From Bizionia sp. M204 (GTDB lineage: Bacteria > Bacteroidota > Bacteroidia > Flavobacteriales > Flavobacteriaceae): a DNA stretch of 64,000 nucleotides. The stretch lies in assembly GCF_023205095.1 (NCBI RefSeq), contig NZ_CP046242.1, positions 1,663,001 to 1,727,000 on the forward strand. Direction: 5' to 3'. The notes under the pieces were generated by a model, which saw only the letters and a program-made list of their open reading frames with translations, did not search any database and was not told where the DNA came from. A program made the translations under genes and the position numbers. Of the stretch, positions 26,046 through 34,132 are shown piece after piece. Position 1 is the stretch's first letter. Every line of letters begins with the position of its first letter.

Positions 26046-26206
26046 AACTGGAAGTTAATATCTTTTTAACTTCCAGTTTACTAAAAAGTTTAGTAATTAA
26101 TAGTTTGTTTACTGATACACTTCTCTTGTCTATTTTATAAATAAGTATTTTTTTAGAGGGAATATTTATTGTAAGTTATGGTTTCAACAAGAGAAGTGTT
26201 TTTTTT
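26046..26206 (+). ncRNA. Structured leader or small RNA with terminator, upstream of the His-rich membrane gene
   Basis: Three hairpins follow one another: a 13-bp perfect stem (26046-26058 with 26066-26078), an 8-bp stem TTACTAAA / TTTAGTAA (26078-26085 with 26089-26096), and a 13-bp perfect stem ACACTTCTCTTGT (26117-26129) / ACAAGAGAAGTGT (26187-26199) closing a 57-nt loop and followed by T8 (26199-26206), 22 nt before the next start codon. This is either ric termination, an attenuator or a small RNA. The T-run favours termination on plus. Confidence 0.4.
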
Positions 26207-26228
26207 ATTTATTCTAACGTCTTAATGC

Positions 26229-27431
26229 ATGCCAAAAAATCTGGTTATCACCTGTCTATTTAATTTTTTAATAGCAGCACTTATGGGTTTGATGTTGCGT
26301 TATTTTTACGTGAATCCCATAGCAATCAATTATAGATTTCTTACGCATGCCCACTCTCATGTTGCCATGTTAGGTTGGGCTTATTTAGTGCTTTATTGCT
26401 TTATCGTGCACTATTTTGTGCCAGAACAAAAATCCGTTTATTCTAAACTTTTTTGGTTAACCCAAATTGCGGTAATTGGTATGATGATCAGTTTTCCCAT
26501 TCAAGGTTACGCTGCCATTTCTATAAGCTTTTCAACTCTACATATTTTTTGTAGCTATTACTTTGTGTATCGGATTTGGAACGATTTACAAATAAAAAAT
26601 AGCCTAGTAAAACAATTAGTTAAGGCTTCCTTACTTTTTATGGTTATTTCAACCATTGGCGTTTGGTGTTTAGGTCCAGCTGTGGGTTTATTGGGACAAG
26701 CATCAGCCTTTTATCAAATAGCTATTCAGTTCTTTTTAAACTTTCAATTTAATGGTTGGTTTCTATTAGCTGTTTTGGCTATTGCCTGTCATCAGTTAAA
26801 AATTCAACCATCAGAAAGCGCCAAAGTATTTTTTAAATACCTTGTTTTAGCTACCATTTTAACCTTTGCCTTACCTATACAATGGTTTGCCAGTCACCCA
26901 CTACTCTACTGGGTTAATGGGTTAGGCATCCTTTTACAACTAGTTTCACTCTACTATTTCATAAAAATTATAAAACATAAATTTCAAACGTTTAAGGCCG
27001 AAACATCTATGCTAGTCATACGTATGTATCAGTTTTCTTTAGGTTGTTTTATCATTAAAACCAGCTTACAAACCCTGTCTATAATACCGCAGTTTTCTTC
27101 TGAATTATTTGAACATCACAATTTTATTATTGGCTTTATTCACCTAACCATGCTTGGTGTTATTAGCGGTTTTTTATTTGCATTTTTATTACAATCTAAA
27201 ACTATCTTGCCAAGTCGTTTTATTTCCGTTGGCTTATCCTTATTTTTACTGGGCTTTATTTTAACGGAAGCTATTTTATTTATTCAAGGCGCTTTCTACT
27301 TTTTAGGAATTGGACTTTTGCCAAACTATTACAGCATTTTATTTGTAGTAAGTATCCTTTTACCTGTTAGTATTACGCTTATTCTAATAAGTTATCTTAA
27401 ACAAAAATATTATGGAACCCAAACCACTTAA
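26229..27431 (+). CDS. Polytopic membrane protein with conserved-looking His, unknown function
   Basis: A 400-residue protein with about 12 hydrophobic segments and no large soluble domain. Features: THAHSHVAMLGW (His40, 42, 44), His61, LHIF (His105), HQL (His188) and EHHNFIIGFIHLTMLG (His296, 297, 305). The His-x-His before a GW helix and the H-x(7)-H-L-T-M-L-G element recall haem-binding helices of haem-copper oxidase subunit I or NnrS proteins, but I do not recognise it as either. Its setting between ric and a hemerythrin gene suggests NO, O2 or haem handling. Its end overlaps the hemerythrin gene by 20 nt. Confidence 0.8.
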   Translation: MPKNLVITCLFNFLIAALMGLMLRYFYVNPIAINYRFLTHAHSHVAMLGWAYLVLYCFIVHYFVPEQKSVYSKLFWLTQIAVIGMMISFPIQGYAAISISFSTLHIFCSYYFVYRIWNDLQIKNSLVKQLVKASLLFMVISTIGVWCLGPAVGLLGQASAFYQIAIQFFLNFQFNGWFLLAVLAIACHQLKIQPSESAKVFFKYLVLATILTFALPIQWFASHPLLYWVNGLGILLQLVSLYYFIKIIKHKFQTFKAETSMLVIRMYQFSLGCFIIKTSLQTLSIIPQFSSELFEHHNFIIGFIHLTMLGVISGFLFAFLLQSKTILPSRFISVGLSLFLLGFILTEAILFIQGAFYFLGIGLLPNYYSILFVVSILLPVSITLILISYLKQKYYGTQTT

Positions 27432-27873
27432 ACGTCATAAAGCATTACAACCATTAAGTCGTGAGCATCATCACGGTTTATTACTATCCTGGAAAATCAG
27501 GTCAGGTTTCAGCAAAAACGTGTCTGTAGAACGCATGAAAACATATGCGGATTGGTTTTTTGAAAATCATTTAATACCACATTTTGAATTAGAAGAAGCT
27601 GAAATTTTTTCCATTCTAGATTCTCAAAATGAGTTGGTAAAAAAAGCACTGGCAGATCATAGACGATTAAAACGCTTATTTGCGGAAGATTCCAGTTTAG
27701 ACAAATCGTTGAGTAAAATTGAAGAAGAATTAGAGCAACACATTCGTTTTGAAGAGCGTATCTTATTCCCTGAAATACAAAAGGTTGCAACCGAAGAACA
27801 ACTGCAGCATATAGCAAAAATCCACCAGCCAGAATCTTTTGAAGATAACATAACTGATGAATTTTGGAAATAA
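27412..27873 (+). CDS. Hemerythrin domain protein (second)
   Basis: A 153-residue cytoplasmic protein with HKALQPLSREHHHGLLLSWK, FFENHLIPHFELEEAEIF, and EEELEQHIRFEERILFPEIQ, i.e. His/Glu spacing of an HHE di-iron bundle, plus ADHRRLKRL in helix 3. It starts inside the preceding membrane gene (20-nt overlap), so the two are translationally coupled and likely act together. NO or O2 binding is inferred from family and context. Convergent with the alginate-export gene. Confidence 0.88.
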   Translation: MEPKPLKRHKALQPLSREHHHGLLLSWKIRSGFSKNVSVERMKTYADWFFENHLIPHFELEEAEIFSILDSQNELVKKALADHRRLKRLFAEDSSLDKSLSKIEEELEQHIRFEERILFPEIQKVATEEQLQHIAKIHQPESFEDNITDEFWK

Positions 27874-27913
27874 ACGAATAGGCAACAAAAACTAGTTTCC
27901 GAACATAGTGCAG

Positions 27914-29179
27914 CTATTCGTTACTCTTAAAACTTGTTTTAAATAAACTAGGTTTTATGGTAATCATAGCCCAAGCCCAATTAGTTGTAGCATTGGCATT
28001 TCCGCCTTTTAAAACGGCCATAGTGTCTGTTGCAAACATTTGCGAATATCCTGCTTGAAAACTCACATCTTTAGTCCATTTATAAGTTAATGCTAAATCT
28101 ATTTCTGTTCCTAGATAAGCATCCATATCTTCATTTAAAGAATTGGTTACGGTTGCCGCAGACGAAAACATGTGCGGAATAACAGAAACGGAAAACTTGT
28201 TTTTAGTATAGGTTATATTGGCGTAAACATCAACCAATCCCACCGAATTGATGTGATTTCCTACGTAAAAATAATCCATCCATCCATTAAATTTATGATT
28301 TGTTCCATACCAAGGATTAAAGGAGTTACTATCAGAATTTGTAGCATCCATATCCGTTCCTGAAAGATATTCTACACCTAACCCCGGTTTTAAACCGTTT
28401 TTAAAAGTATAAGATCCATTAAAGGATAGATTATAAGCTTGAACCGGTTGGTCAGCAATTTTTCCGGTCTGAAAATATAGGGATGCATCCGCGTTAAATG
28501 GACTTTTAGCTAGTTTAGCATACGCACCAAATGTTTGGTTGTAATCTACTTCTTCCTGCCCATTTTTTATGAAAGCCAATCCATTATTAAGTGCTAAAAA
28601 ACTTAAATTAACAGGTGATAACTGTGTATGATACCAAATATATTGTAAAGATTTGTAATTGTTTAAGGCGTAATTGGTTTCAAAAAGACTTTCAGAACTA
28701 GCATTTAGTGCTAAACCCAATTCAAAATGATTATTGGTATTAGGTTTATAAATAGCTAATAAAGCATCATGACTTCTTGCTTGTTGTGCCCAACCTACGG
28801 CTCCAAAAATCCGTTGATCGTCATAAGAAATTTCTTGACGCCCAAGTTTTAATGAAAATTCAGGCGTAAACAGTAATTCTGCCCAAGCTTCATGAATGCT
28901 TGTTCCATTATTATCTGCCGTATTCAAGGTAGGAACATCGCCCCAAACACGAACATCTTGAATGCTTAAATACATATTAATTTTTTCACTTCCATATCCC
29001 AAATTTAATCGGGTACGTTGGGATACGAATGAAGCAGCATCTAATGAATCTACTGTCAACGTTTTATATCCATTACGATATTCTAAGCGTGGTCTCAATT
29101 CTGCCGAAATCTCAAAATTTTGGGCAAAAAGGGGCTGGCTCATAACTCCGAGGAGCATGATAATTAATAGTTTTCTCAT
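27914..29179 (-). CDS. Alginate-export family outer-membrane porin
   Basis: A 421-residue protein with a Sec signal (about residues 1-19, ending LFAQ) and amphipathic strands across its length. The opening NFEISAELRPRLEYRNGY and LKLGRQEISYDDQRIFGAVGWAQQARSHDAL is the alginate_exp porin signature. No alginate genes are nearby. Its place as the last gene of the nirK operon strand suggests it may serve nitrite or other solute passage, which is inference. Confidence 0.88.
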   Translation of the reverse strand: MRKLLIIMLLGVMSQPLFAQNFEISAELRPRLEYRNGYKTLTVDSLDAASFVSQRTRLNLGYGSEKINMYLSIQDVRVWGDVPTLNTADNNGTSIHEAWAELLFTPEFSLKLGRQEISYDDQRIFGAVGWAQQARSHDALLAIYKPNTNNHFELGLALNASSESLFETNYALNNYKSLQYIWYHTQLSPVNLSFLALNNGLAFIKNGQEEVDYNQTFGAYAKLAKSPFNADASLYFQTGKIADQPVQAYNLSFNGSYTFKNGLKPGLGVEYLSGTDMDATNSDSNSFNPWYGTNHKFNGWMDYFYVGNHINSVGLVDVYANITYTKNKFSVSVIPHMFSSAATVTNSLNEDMDAYLGTEIDLALTYKWTKDVSFQAGYSQMFATDTMAVLKGGNANATTNWAWAMITIKPSLFKTSFKSNE

Positions 29180-29231
29180 AAGATTATTATTTTACTATGC
29201 ATGCCAGTTTGCATGCGTGAAGACCTTTATA

Positions 29232-29948
29232 TTAGGATGTTAATTCTAAAATAGTTGCTATAGTTTCTTTATTGTCCACGCCTAAACCTTCTTGCTGATG
29301 CATTAATTCGCCTTGCGCATTAAATACCGAAATGATATTGGAGTGCGAAAAATCTATAGGTGAAATTTCTTTATACTTTACAGATAATACATTGGCAAAT
29401 TCTCTTACACCACTTTCTGAACCTTGTAAAAATGTCCAATGTTCATCATCCATAGCATTTTCTATTGCAAAATCTTTTAAACGCTCTGGTGTATCTACTG
29501 TAGGGTCTATACTGACCAATATAAACTGAAGATCGTTTAAACTTTCTTTCGGGATTTGCGCTTCAATATTTCGCATATCTGCTACAAGTCTGGGACAAGC
29601 CGCTTTACAGGATGTGTAAATCATGACCATGACCAAGGTTTTTCCTTTTAAATCTTCAAGCTGAATTTCGGTACCTTCTTCCGTGTTCCATTTACTGGTC
29701 AGGTTAAAAATTGATTCATCAGAAATCTCTCCAAAAGCTTCCGTTTTTGAAACTTTTTCTTCAACTAATTGTAAGTCCATTTTACAAATAGGACAACCCA
29801 CGTTTTTTTCATAAGTTTTATCTCCTTCACATTGCATCGGACATTGATAAACCCCAGAAAGTTGACCTGTATTTTTCTTATCAGAATTACAACTTTGAAA
29901 TGCTACAACCGTTAGCAAAACAACAACTATATATTTTAGTGTTTTCAT
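29232..29948 (-). CDS. SCO family copper chaperone with N-terminal heavy-metal-binding domain
   Basis: A 238-residue lipoprotein (VAFQSC, Cys20). Residues about 33-65 form a heavy-metal-binding (YHS-like) domain: YQCPMQCEGD and CPICKMDL. The remainder is a SCO1/SenC thioredoxin fold with the copper motif TSCKAACP and the distant His in DFSHSNI. SCO proteins deliver copper or reduce thiols of copper enzymes. With nirK as the upstream gene it probably helps assemble the copper sites of nitrite reductase. Starts one base after the preceding gene ends. Confidence 0.93.
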   Translation of the reverse strand: MKTLKYIVVVLLTVVAFQSCNSDKKNTGQLSGVYQCPMQCEGDKTYEKNVGCPICKMDLQLVEEKVSKTEAFGEISDESIFNLTSKWNTEEGTEIQLEDLKGKTLVMVMIYTSCKAACPRLVADMRNIEAQIPKESLNDLQFILVSIDPTVDTPERLKDFAIENAMDDEHWTFLQGSESGVREFANVLSVKYKEISPIDFSHSNIISVFNAQGELMHQQEGLGVDNKETIATILELTS

Positions 29949-29949
29949 T

Positions 29950-30726
29950 TTATTTTAATTTTTCAACATCTTTTACACAACGAAAACCTAGGTTTTTCAT
30001 GGAATTCTTTGCTTGTAAGCTTCCGCGAATAGCATAACGCATAAAAGCGGCATAATTCATTAAATCCGTTGCATTTATGGAAGCACTACCGCAAAACAAA
30101 TTGCTATCGGTGTCTGTATCTTTTCTAGATTCTCCGGTAATTAATACCGAATTAAAATCTAGCGTCCACTCCCAAACCAAACCATGTAAATCATAAACGC
30201 CCCAAACATTTTTTGGACTTTCTCCAATAATATACTCCTTACGAGGTTCTTCATACCAAGCTAAAATCCGTGCATTATATTCGGGTTTAACGCGGGCGTC
30301 TTTGGTGGTTTCGTCTGCCATAGCAGCATATTCCCATTCATCTACAGTTGGTAATCGTTTGTCTTGACATTCGCAATAGGCTTTCGCGGCGAACCAGGAT
30401 ACATTGGTAATTGGGCTGTTGGGATTAACAAAATCATTCATTTTTAAATCTGACTCCCAATTAGACAAGTAGCTTTTATCTGCAAATAAGCCTTTTACTT
30501 GCGACTTTCGCCATTTTGGATTCTCTTTTAAAAACGTTTCATAGTCTTTAATACTAACAGGATACATGTCCATTTTAAAATCTTTGACAGCAACAACTGT
30601 TGAGTCACGACCATACAACGGTAAGTAGCGGCTTCCTTCTATAAGAACCATATCTTTAGCTTGTCCAAACATAATAGATTGAAATACTAAACACATTAAA
30701 AACAAGCTAAAGACTCTGGTTTTCAT
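29950..30726 (-). CDS. Formylglycine-generating-enzyme-like (SUMF1) secreted protein
   Basis: A 258-residue protein with a Sec signal (about residues 1-22, ending SIMFGQ). FGE-sulfatase fold motifs: NFMDMYPVSIKDYETFLK-type opening (DMYPVSIKDY), NPNSPITNVSWFAAKAYC, RLPTVDEWEYAA, VWGVYDLHGLVWEWTLDF and the ending NLGFRCVKD. No sulfatase gene is near, and the catalytic Cys pair of true FGE is not evident, so it is probably not a sulfatase-modifying enzyme. It lies 8 nt after nirK and directly before the SCO gene; a role in nitrite reductase maturation or as a non-haem metal protein is inference. Confidence 0.85.
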   Translation of the reverse strand: MKTRVFSLFLMCLVFQSIMFGQAKDMVLIEGSRYLPLYGRDSTVVAVKDFKMDMYPVSIKDYETFLKENPKWRKSQVKGLFADKSYLSNWESDLKMNDFVNPNSPITNVSWFAAKAYCECQDKRLPTVDEWEYAAMADETTKDARVKPEYNARILAWYEEPRKEYIIGESPKNVWGVYDLHGLVWEWTLDFNSVLITGESRKDTDTDSNLFCGSASINATDLMNYAAFMRYAIRGSLQAKNSMKNLGFRCVKDVEKLK

Positions 30727-30734
30727 ATTTTAAA

Positions 30735-32195
30735 TTATTTATTTTTTACTTTATTAACCATTTCTGTTGTAACAACTTGTTTGTTGTTCCCCCAGCTATT
30801 ATAAACATAAGTTAAGACATTAGCAACCTCTTCTGAAGAAATCATCTGTCTCGTCATAACACTATTATAAGTGTTTCCGTTAACAGTTATCTCTCCACTT
30901 AAGCCATTAACTACAGCACTAATTGCACGATTTACATCAGCATTTAAGTAATCTGATTTTGCCAATGGCGGAAAAGCATTAGGAATACCTTGACCTTCGC
31001 CTTGGTGACAAGCAAAACATGTTTGCATGTATACTTGTTTACCAAATTCCATTTGCTCCTCAAATGATTTTGCTGGAATTTCAGATTCTACAATTTCATC
31101 GGTTGTAGGCATACTTTGAATTCCAGGACCCTCTGGATGGTAAATACCTTCATATGTTTCGCCAGAATAGATTTTCTCATTTTCTTCACCTTCAACATTT
31201 AGAATTCCTAAAGCGCCTTTATTAAAAGCTCTAAAAATAGAGTGATCTACTAAAACAAGTGATCCAGGAACATCCACACGGAACTCAACAATAGCAGCTC
31301 CACCAGCAGGAATAAGCGTGGTTTGTATGTTTTCATTAATCAAGTCGCCTCCTTCTACATATACTTTGTCAAATATCTCGCCAATAACATGGAAGGATGA
31401 TACTAGGTTTGGTCCACCATTACCAACATAAAGTCTTACAGTTTCCCCTACTTGAGCTGTAATGGCATTATCGCCAGTTAAACCATCAACACTACCGTTA
31501 AACACAACATAATCGGCATTTTCATCAACCGCTTTTTGCATATCGAAAGGTTGCAATCCTCGTTCACCATTTTTTCCTTTAGTATAGAAGTCACCTTGCA
31601 TGATATAATACTCTTTATCAACTGGTGGCAAACCGCCTTCAGGCTCAACCAAAATTAAACCATACATACCATTTGCAATGTGCATTCCAACCGGTGCTGT
31701 TGCACAATGATAAACAAACAAGCCTGGATTTAACGTTTTAAAAGAAAACGTTTTTTCAAATCCTGGTGCCACGAATGAAGACTCTGCGCCTCCGCCTGGT
31801 CCAGTAACGGCATGTAAATCGATGTTATGCGGTAATTTGTTGTCTGGGTGATTCGATAAGGTAAACTCCACTTCATCACCTACTCGGGTTCTAATAAAAC
31901 TTCCTGGCACAGAGCCTCCAAAAGTCCAATAGTTATATCTTACACCATCAGTCATTTCGCCTTCTTGCTCAAGAATTTCCATATTCACTTTAAGCTTTTT
32001 CGCTTTTCTTCTCCCAATAGGTGTTGGAACGTGAGGTGGCGCCGTTAATTCTGCCATCATTTCTTGATTAACTGGAATATCTTCAGCATTTTCATAGCTT
32101 GCTTGTTTTTCTTCCATACAACCTGTAAAAAATACAGCCAAAGCAAACAATACCATCATTGGGTAAACGGGTTTCATAAATTTCTTTGTTTTCAT
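30735..32195 (-). CDS. nirK: Copper nitrite reductase NirK fused to cytochrome c, lipoprotein
   Basis: A 486-residue lipoprotein (FFTGC, Cys26). Two cupredoxin domains carry every catalytic residue: type 1 copper His123, Cys164, His172 and Met177; type 2 copper His128, His163 and His318; and the proton-relay pair Asp126 and His269. A C-terminal cytochrome c (about 385-470) has CFACH at 393-397, with Met447 or Met451 as the probable axial ligand. The haem domain supplies electrons to copper in the same chain. It reduces nitrite to NO at the cell envelope. First gene of the SUMF1-like, SCO, porin operon and preceded by the operator. Confidence 0.97.
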   Translation of the reverse strand: MKTKKFMKPVYPMMVLFALAVFFTGCMEEKQASYENAEDIPVNQEMMAELTAPPHVPTPIGRRKAKKLKVNMEILEQEGEMTDGVRYNYWTFGGSVPGSFIRTRVGDEVEFTLSNHPDNKLPHNIDLHAVTGPGGGAESSFVAPGFEKTFSFKTLNPGLFVYHCATAPVGMHIANGMYGLILVEPEGGLPPVDKEYYIMQGDFYTKGKNGERGLQPFDMQKAVDENADYVVFNGSVDGLTGDNAITAQVGETVRLYVGNGGPNLVSSFHVIGEIFDKVYVEGGDLINENIQTTLIPAGGAAIVEFRVDVPGSLVLVDHSIFRAFNKGALGILNVEGEENEKIYSGETYEGIYHPEGPGIQSMPTTDEIVESEIPAKSFEEQMEFGKQVYMQTCFACHQGEGQGIPNAFPPLAKSDYLNADVNRAISAVVNGLSGEITVNGNTYNSVMTRQMISSEEVANVLTYVYNSWGNNKQVVTTEMVNKVKNK

Positions 32196-32226
32196 AATTT
32201 TAAATATTGATTAGTGTTTAAAAATT

Positions 32227-32264
32227 AATTCGGATGTTTTTATCCTAATTAAAGAACAAATGTA
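32227..32264 (-). promoter_or_regulatory. nirK promoter with predicted NsrR-type operator
   Basis: On the minus strand TACATTTG (plus 32257-32264) is a perfect -7 box. The dyad AATTAGGATA, AAAA, CATCCGAATT (plus 32227-32250) begins 6 nt downstream, so it covers the likely transcription start. It closely matches the dyads at rrf2 and ric. Start codon 31 nt further. Confidence 0.68.
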
Positions 32265-32461
32265 ATCATCATATCAAGTTTGTTTTATGATATTTGTCAG
32301 TTTCCTTAATTTTAAGTTAAAAATATTAAAAAAACAAGCTAAACCAATTAAAACCAGTCCTATTAAAAAAAAGGTCGCCTGTTTAAACGTTTGTTAACAA
32401 CTTCCATTTTCTAAACCCACAAATAATTGTATTTTTACGCGTAATTAAACCAAATCAATTA

Positions 32462-33226
32462 ATGGGTAAAATAATAGCTATAGCTAATCAAAAAGGTGGT
32501 GTTGGTAAAACAACAACCTCTATTAATTTAGCTGCTTCCCTAGGCGTACTTGAAAAAAAAGTACTCCTTATAGATGCTGATCCACAAGCTAACGCAACGT
32601 CTGGATTGGGTATTGATGTTGAAACTGTCGAGACTGGAACCTACCAACTTCTTGAGCATTCTAATAGTGCTAGAGAAGCCATTGTCAAAACCGATACGCC
32701 GAACCTGGATATTATTCCAGCACATATAGATCTTGTTGCTATTGAAATTGAACTAGTAGATAAGGACGAACGTGAATATATGCTTAAAAAAGCATTAGGA
32801 GACATTGTTGATGACTACGACTTTATATTAATAGATTGCGCACCATCTTTAGGCCTTCTAACTTTAAATGCTTTAACAGCGGCGCACGCCGTAATTATTC
32901 CTATTCAATGTGAATATTTTGCCTTAGAAGGACTTGGTAAACTATTGAATACGATTAAAAGTGTGCAAAAAATTCATAATCCTGAATTGGATATTGAAGG
33001 TTTACTGTTAACAATGTATGACTCACGCCTGCGCTTATCAAACCAAGTGGTTGAAGAAGTTCAAAAACATTTTAATGACATGGTGTTCCAAACCATTATT
33101 CAACGAAATGTCCGTTTAAGTGAAGCACCAAGTTATGGTGAAAGCATTATAAACTATGATGCGGCAAGTAAAGGTGCCACAAATTACTTAAGTTTGGCAA
33201 AAGAAATTATTAATAAAAACTCCTAA
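32462..33226 (+). CDS. parA: Chromosome partitioning ATPase ParA
   Basis: A 254-residue deviant Walker ATPase. P-loop NQKGGVGKTTT at the N-terminus, LLIDADPQANATSGLG, and the FILIDCAPSLGLLTLNAL Walker B region are complete. It acts with ParB in chromosome segregation. Start spacing and length are standard; parB begins 3 nt after its stop. Divergent from nirK across 266 nt. Confidence 0.97.
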   Translation: MGKIIAIANQKGGVGKTTTSINLAASLGVLEKKVLLIDADPQANATSGLGIDVETVETGTYQLLEHSNSAREAIVKTDTPNLDIIPAHIDLVAIEIELVDKDEREYMLKKALGDIVDDYDFILIDCAPSLGLLTLNALTAAHAVIIPIQCEYFALEGLGKLLNTIKSVQKIHNPELDIEGLLLTMYDSRLRLSNQVVEEVQKHFNDMVFQTIIQRNVRLSEAPSYGESIINYDAASKGATNYLSLAKEIINKNS

Positions 33227-33229
33227 AAC

Positions 33230-34132
33230 ATGGCGAAGGCAACGAAAAAACAGGCTTTAGGTAGAGGATTATCGGCATTGCTAAAAGATCCTTCAAACGA
33301 TATAAAAACAAGTCAGGATAAAAATGCAGACCAAGTTATTGGCAATATTGTAGAATTAGATATTGACGCAATTGATATTAACCCATTTCAACCACGTACT
33401 AATTTTAACGAAGAAACCCTGCGTGAATTAGCCTCCTCTATTAAAGAGTTAGGCGTTATTCAACCTATTACGGTTAGAAAATTAGACTTTAATACCTTTC
33501 AATTGGTATCAGGTGAGCGTCGTTTTAGAGCTTCTAAATTAATAGGTTTGGAAACCATTCCAGCCTATATTAGAATTGCAAATGATCAAGAATCGCTTGA
33601 AATGGCTTTGGTTGAAAACATTCAACGTCAAGATTTAGATCCTATTGAAATTGCTTTATCCTACCAACGATTAATTGACGAAATTAATTTAACACAAGAG
33701 CAAATGAGTGATCGTGTTGGTAAAAAACGATCCACTATTGCTAACTATTTACGTCTATTAAAATTAGATCCTATTATCCAGACAGGTATGCGAGATGGTT
33801 TTATCTCCATGGGTCATGGTCGTGCCATTATTACCATTGAGGATCAAAGCCTCCAATTGGATATTTATGAGAAGATAATTACCAATAAATTATCTGTTCG
33901 AGATACGGAAACATTAGTCCGTGACTTTCAATCAGATAAAACGTTAAAAACACCAAAAGAACCGGAAGAACTTCCTAAATTTGTAAAAAAGGGTATTAAA
34001 GATTTTTCTGAATACTTTGGTCATAAAATCAACGTTAAAGTATCAAAAAATGGAAAAGGTAATATTTCAATTCCTTTTCATTCAGAAGAAGACTTTAATC
34101 GTATTTTAAAATTGGTAAAACGTGCTGAATAA
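33230..34132 (+). CDS. parB: Chromosome partitioning protein ParB
   Basis: A 300-residue ParB/Spo0J protein: basic start KKQALGRGLSALLKD, the ParB nuclease-fold motif with NPFQPRTNFNEETLRELA and VSGERRFRASKLIG, helix-turn-helix (EQMSDRVGKKRSTIANYLRL), and a C-terminal dimerisation segment with GKGNISIPF. It loads at parS with ParA. No parS of the usual CACGTG type was found next to the operon. Overlaps the next start by 11 nt. Confidence 0.97.
   Translation: MAKATKKQALGRGLSALLKDPSNDIKTSQDKNADQVIGNIVELDIDAIDINPFQPRTNFNEETLRELASSIKELGVIQPITVRKLDFNTFQLVSGERRFRASKLIGLETIPAYIRIANDQESLEMALVENIQRQDLDPIEIALSYQRLIDEINLTQEQMSDRVGKKRSTIANYLRLLKLDPIIQTGMRDGFISMGHGRAIITIEDQSLQLDIYEKIITNKLSVRDTETLVRDFQSDKTLKTPKEPEELPKFVKKGIKDFSEYFGHKINVKVSKNGKGNISIPFHSEEDFNRILKLVKRAE

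Noticed and set aside
27873-27922. Terminator between the convergent hemerythrin and porin genes
   Set aside because: AACGAATAG / CTATTCGTT are complementary but 32 nt apart, with no T-run on either strand.
32265-32461. parS site near parAB
   Set aside because: No CACGTG-centred palindrome was seen in this intergenic region; matches to CACGTG elsewhere (e.g. near 41956 and 53413) are within coding genes and lack matching flanks.
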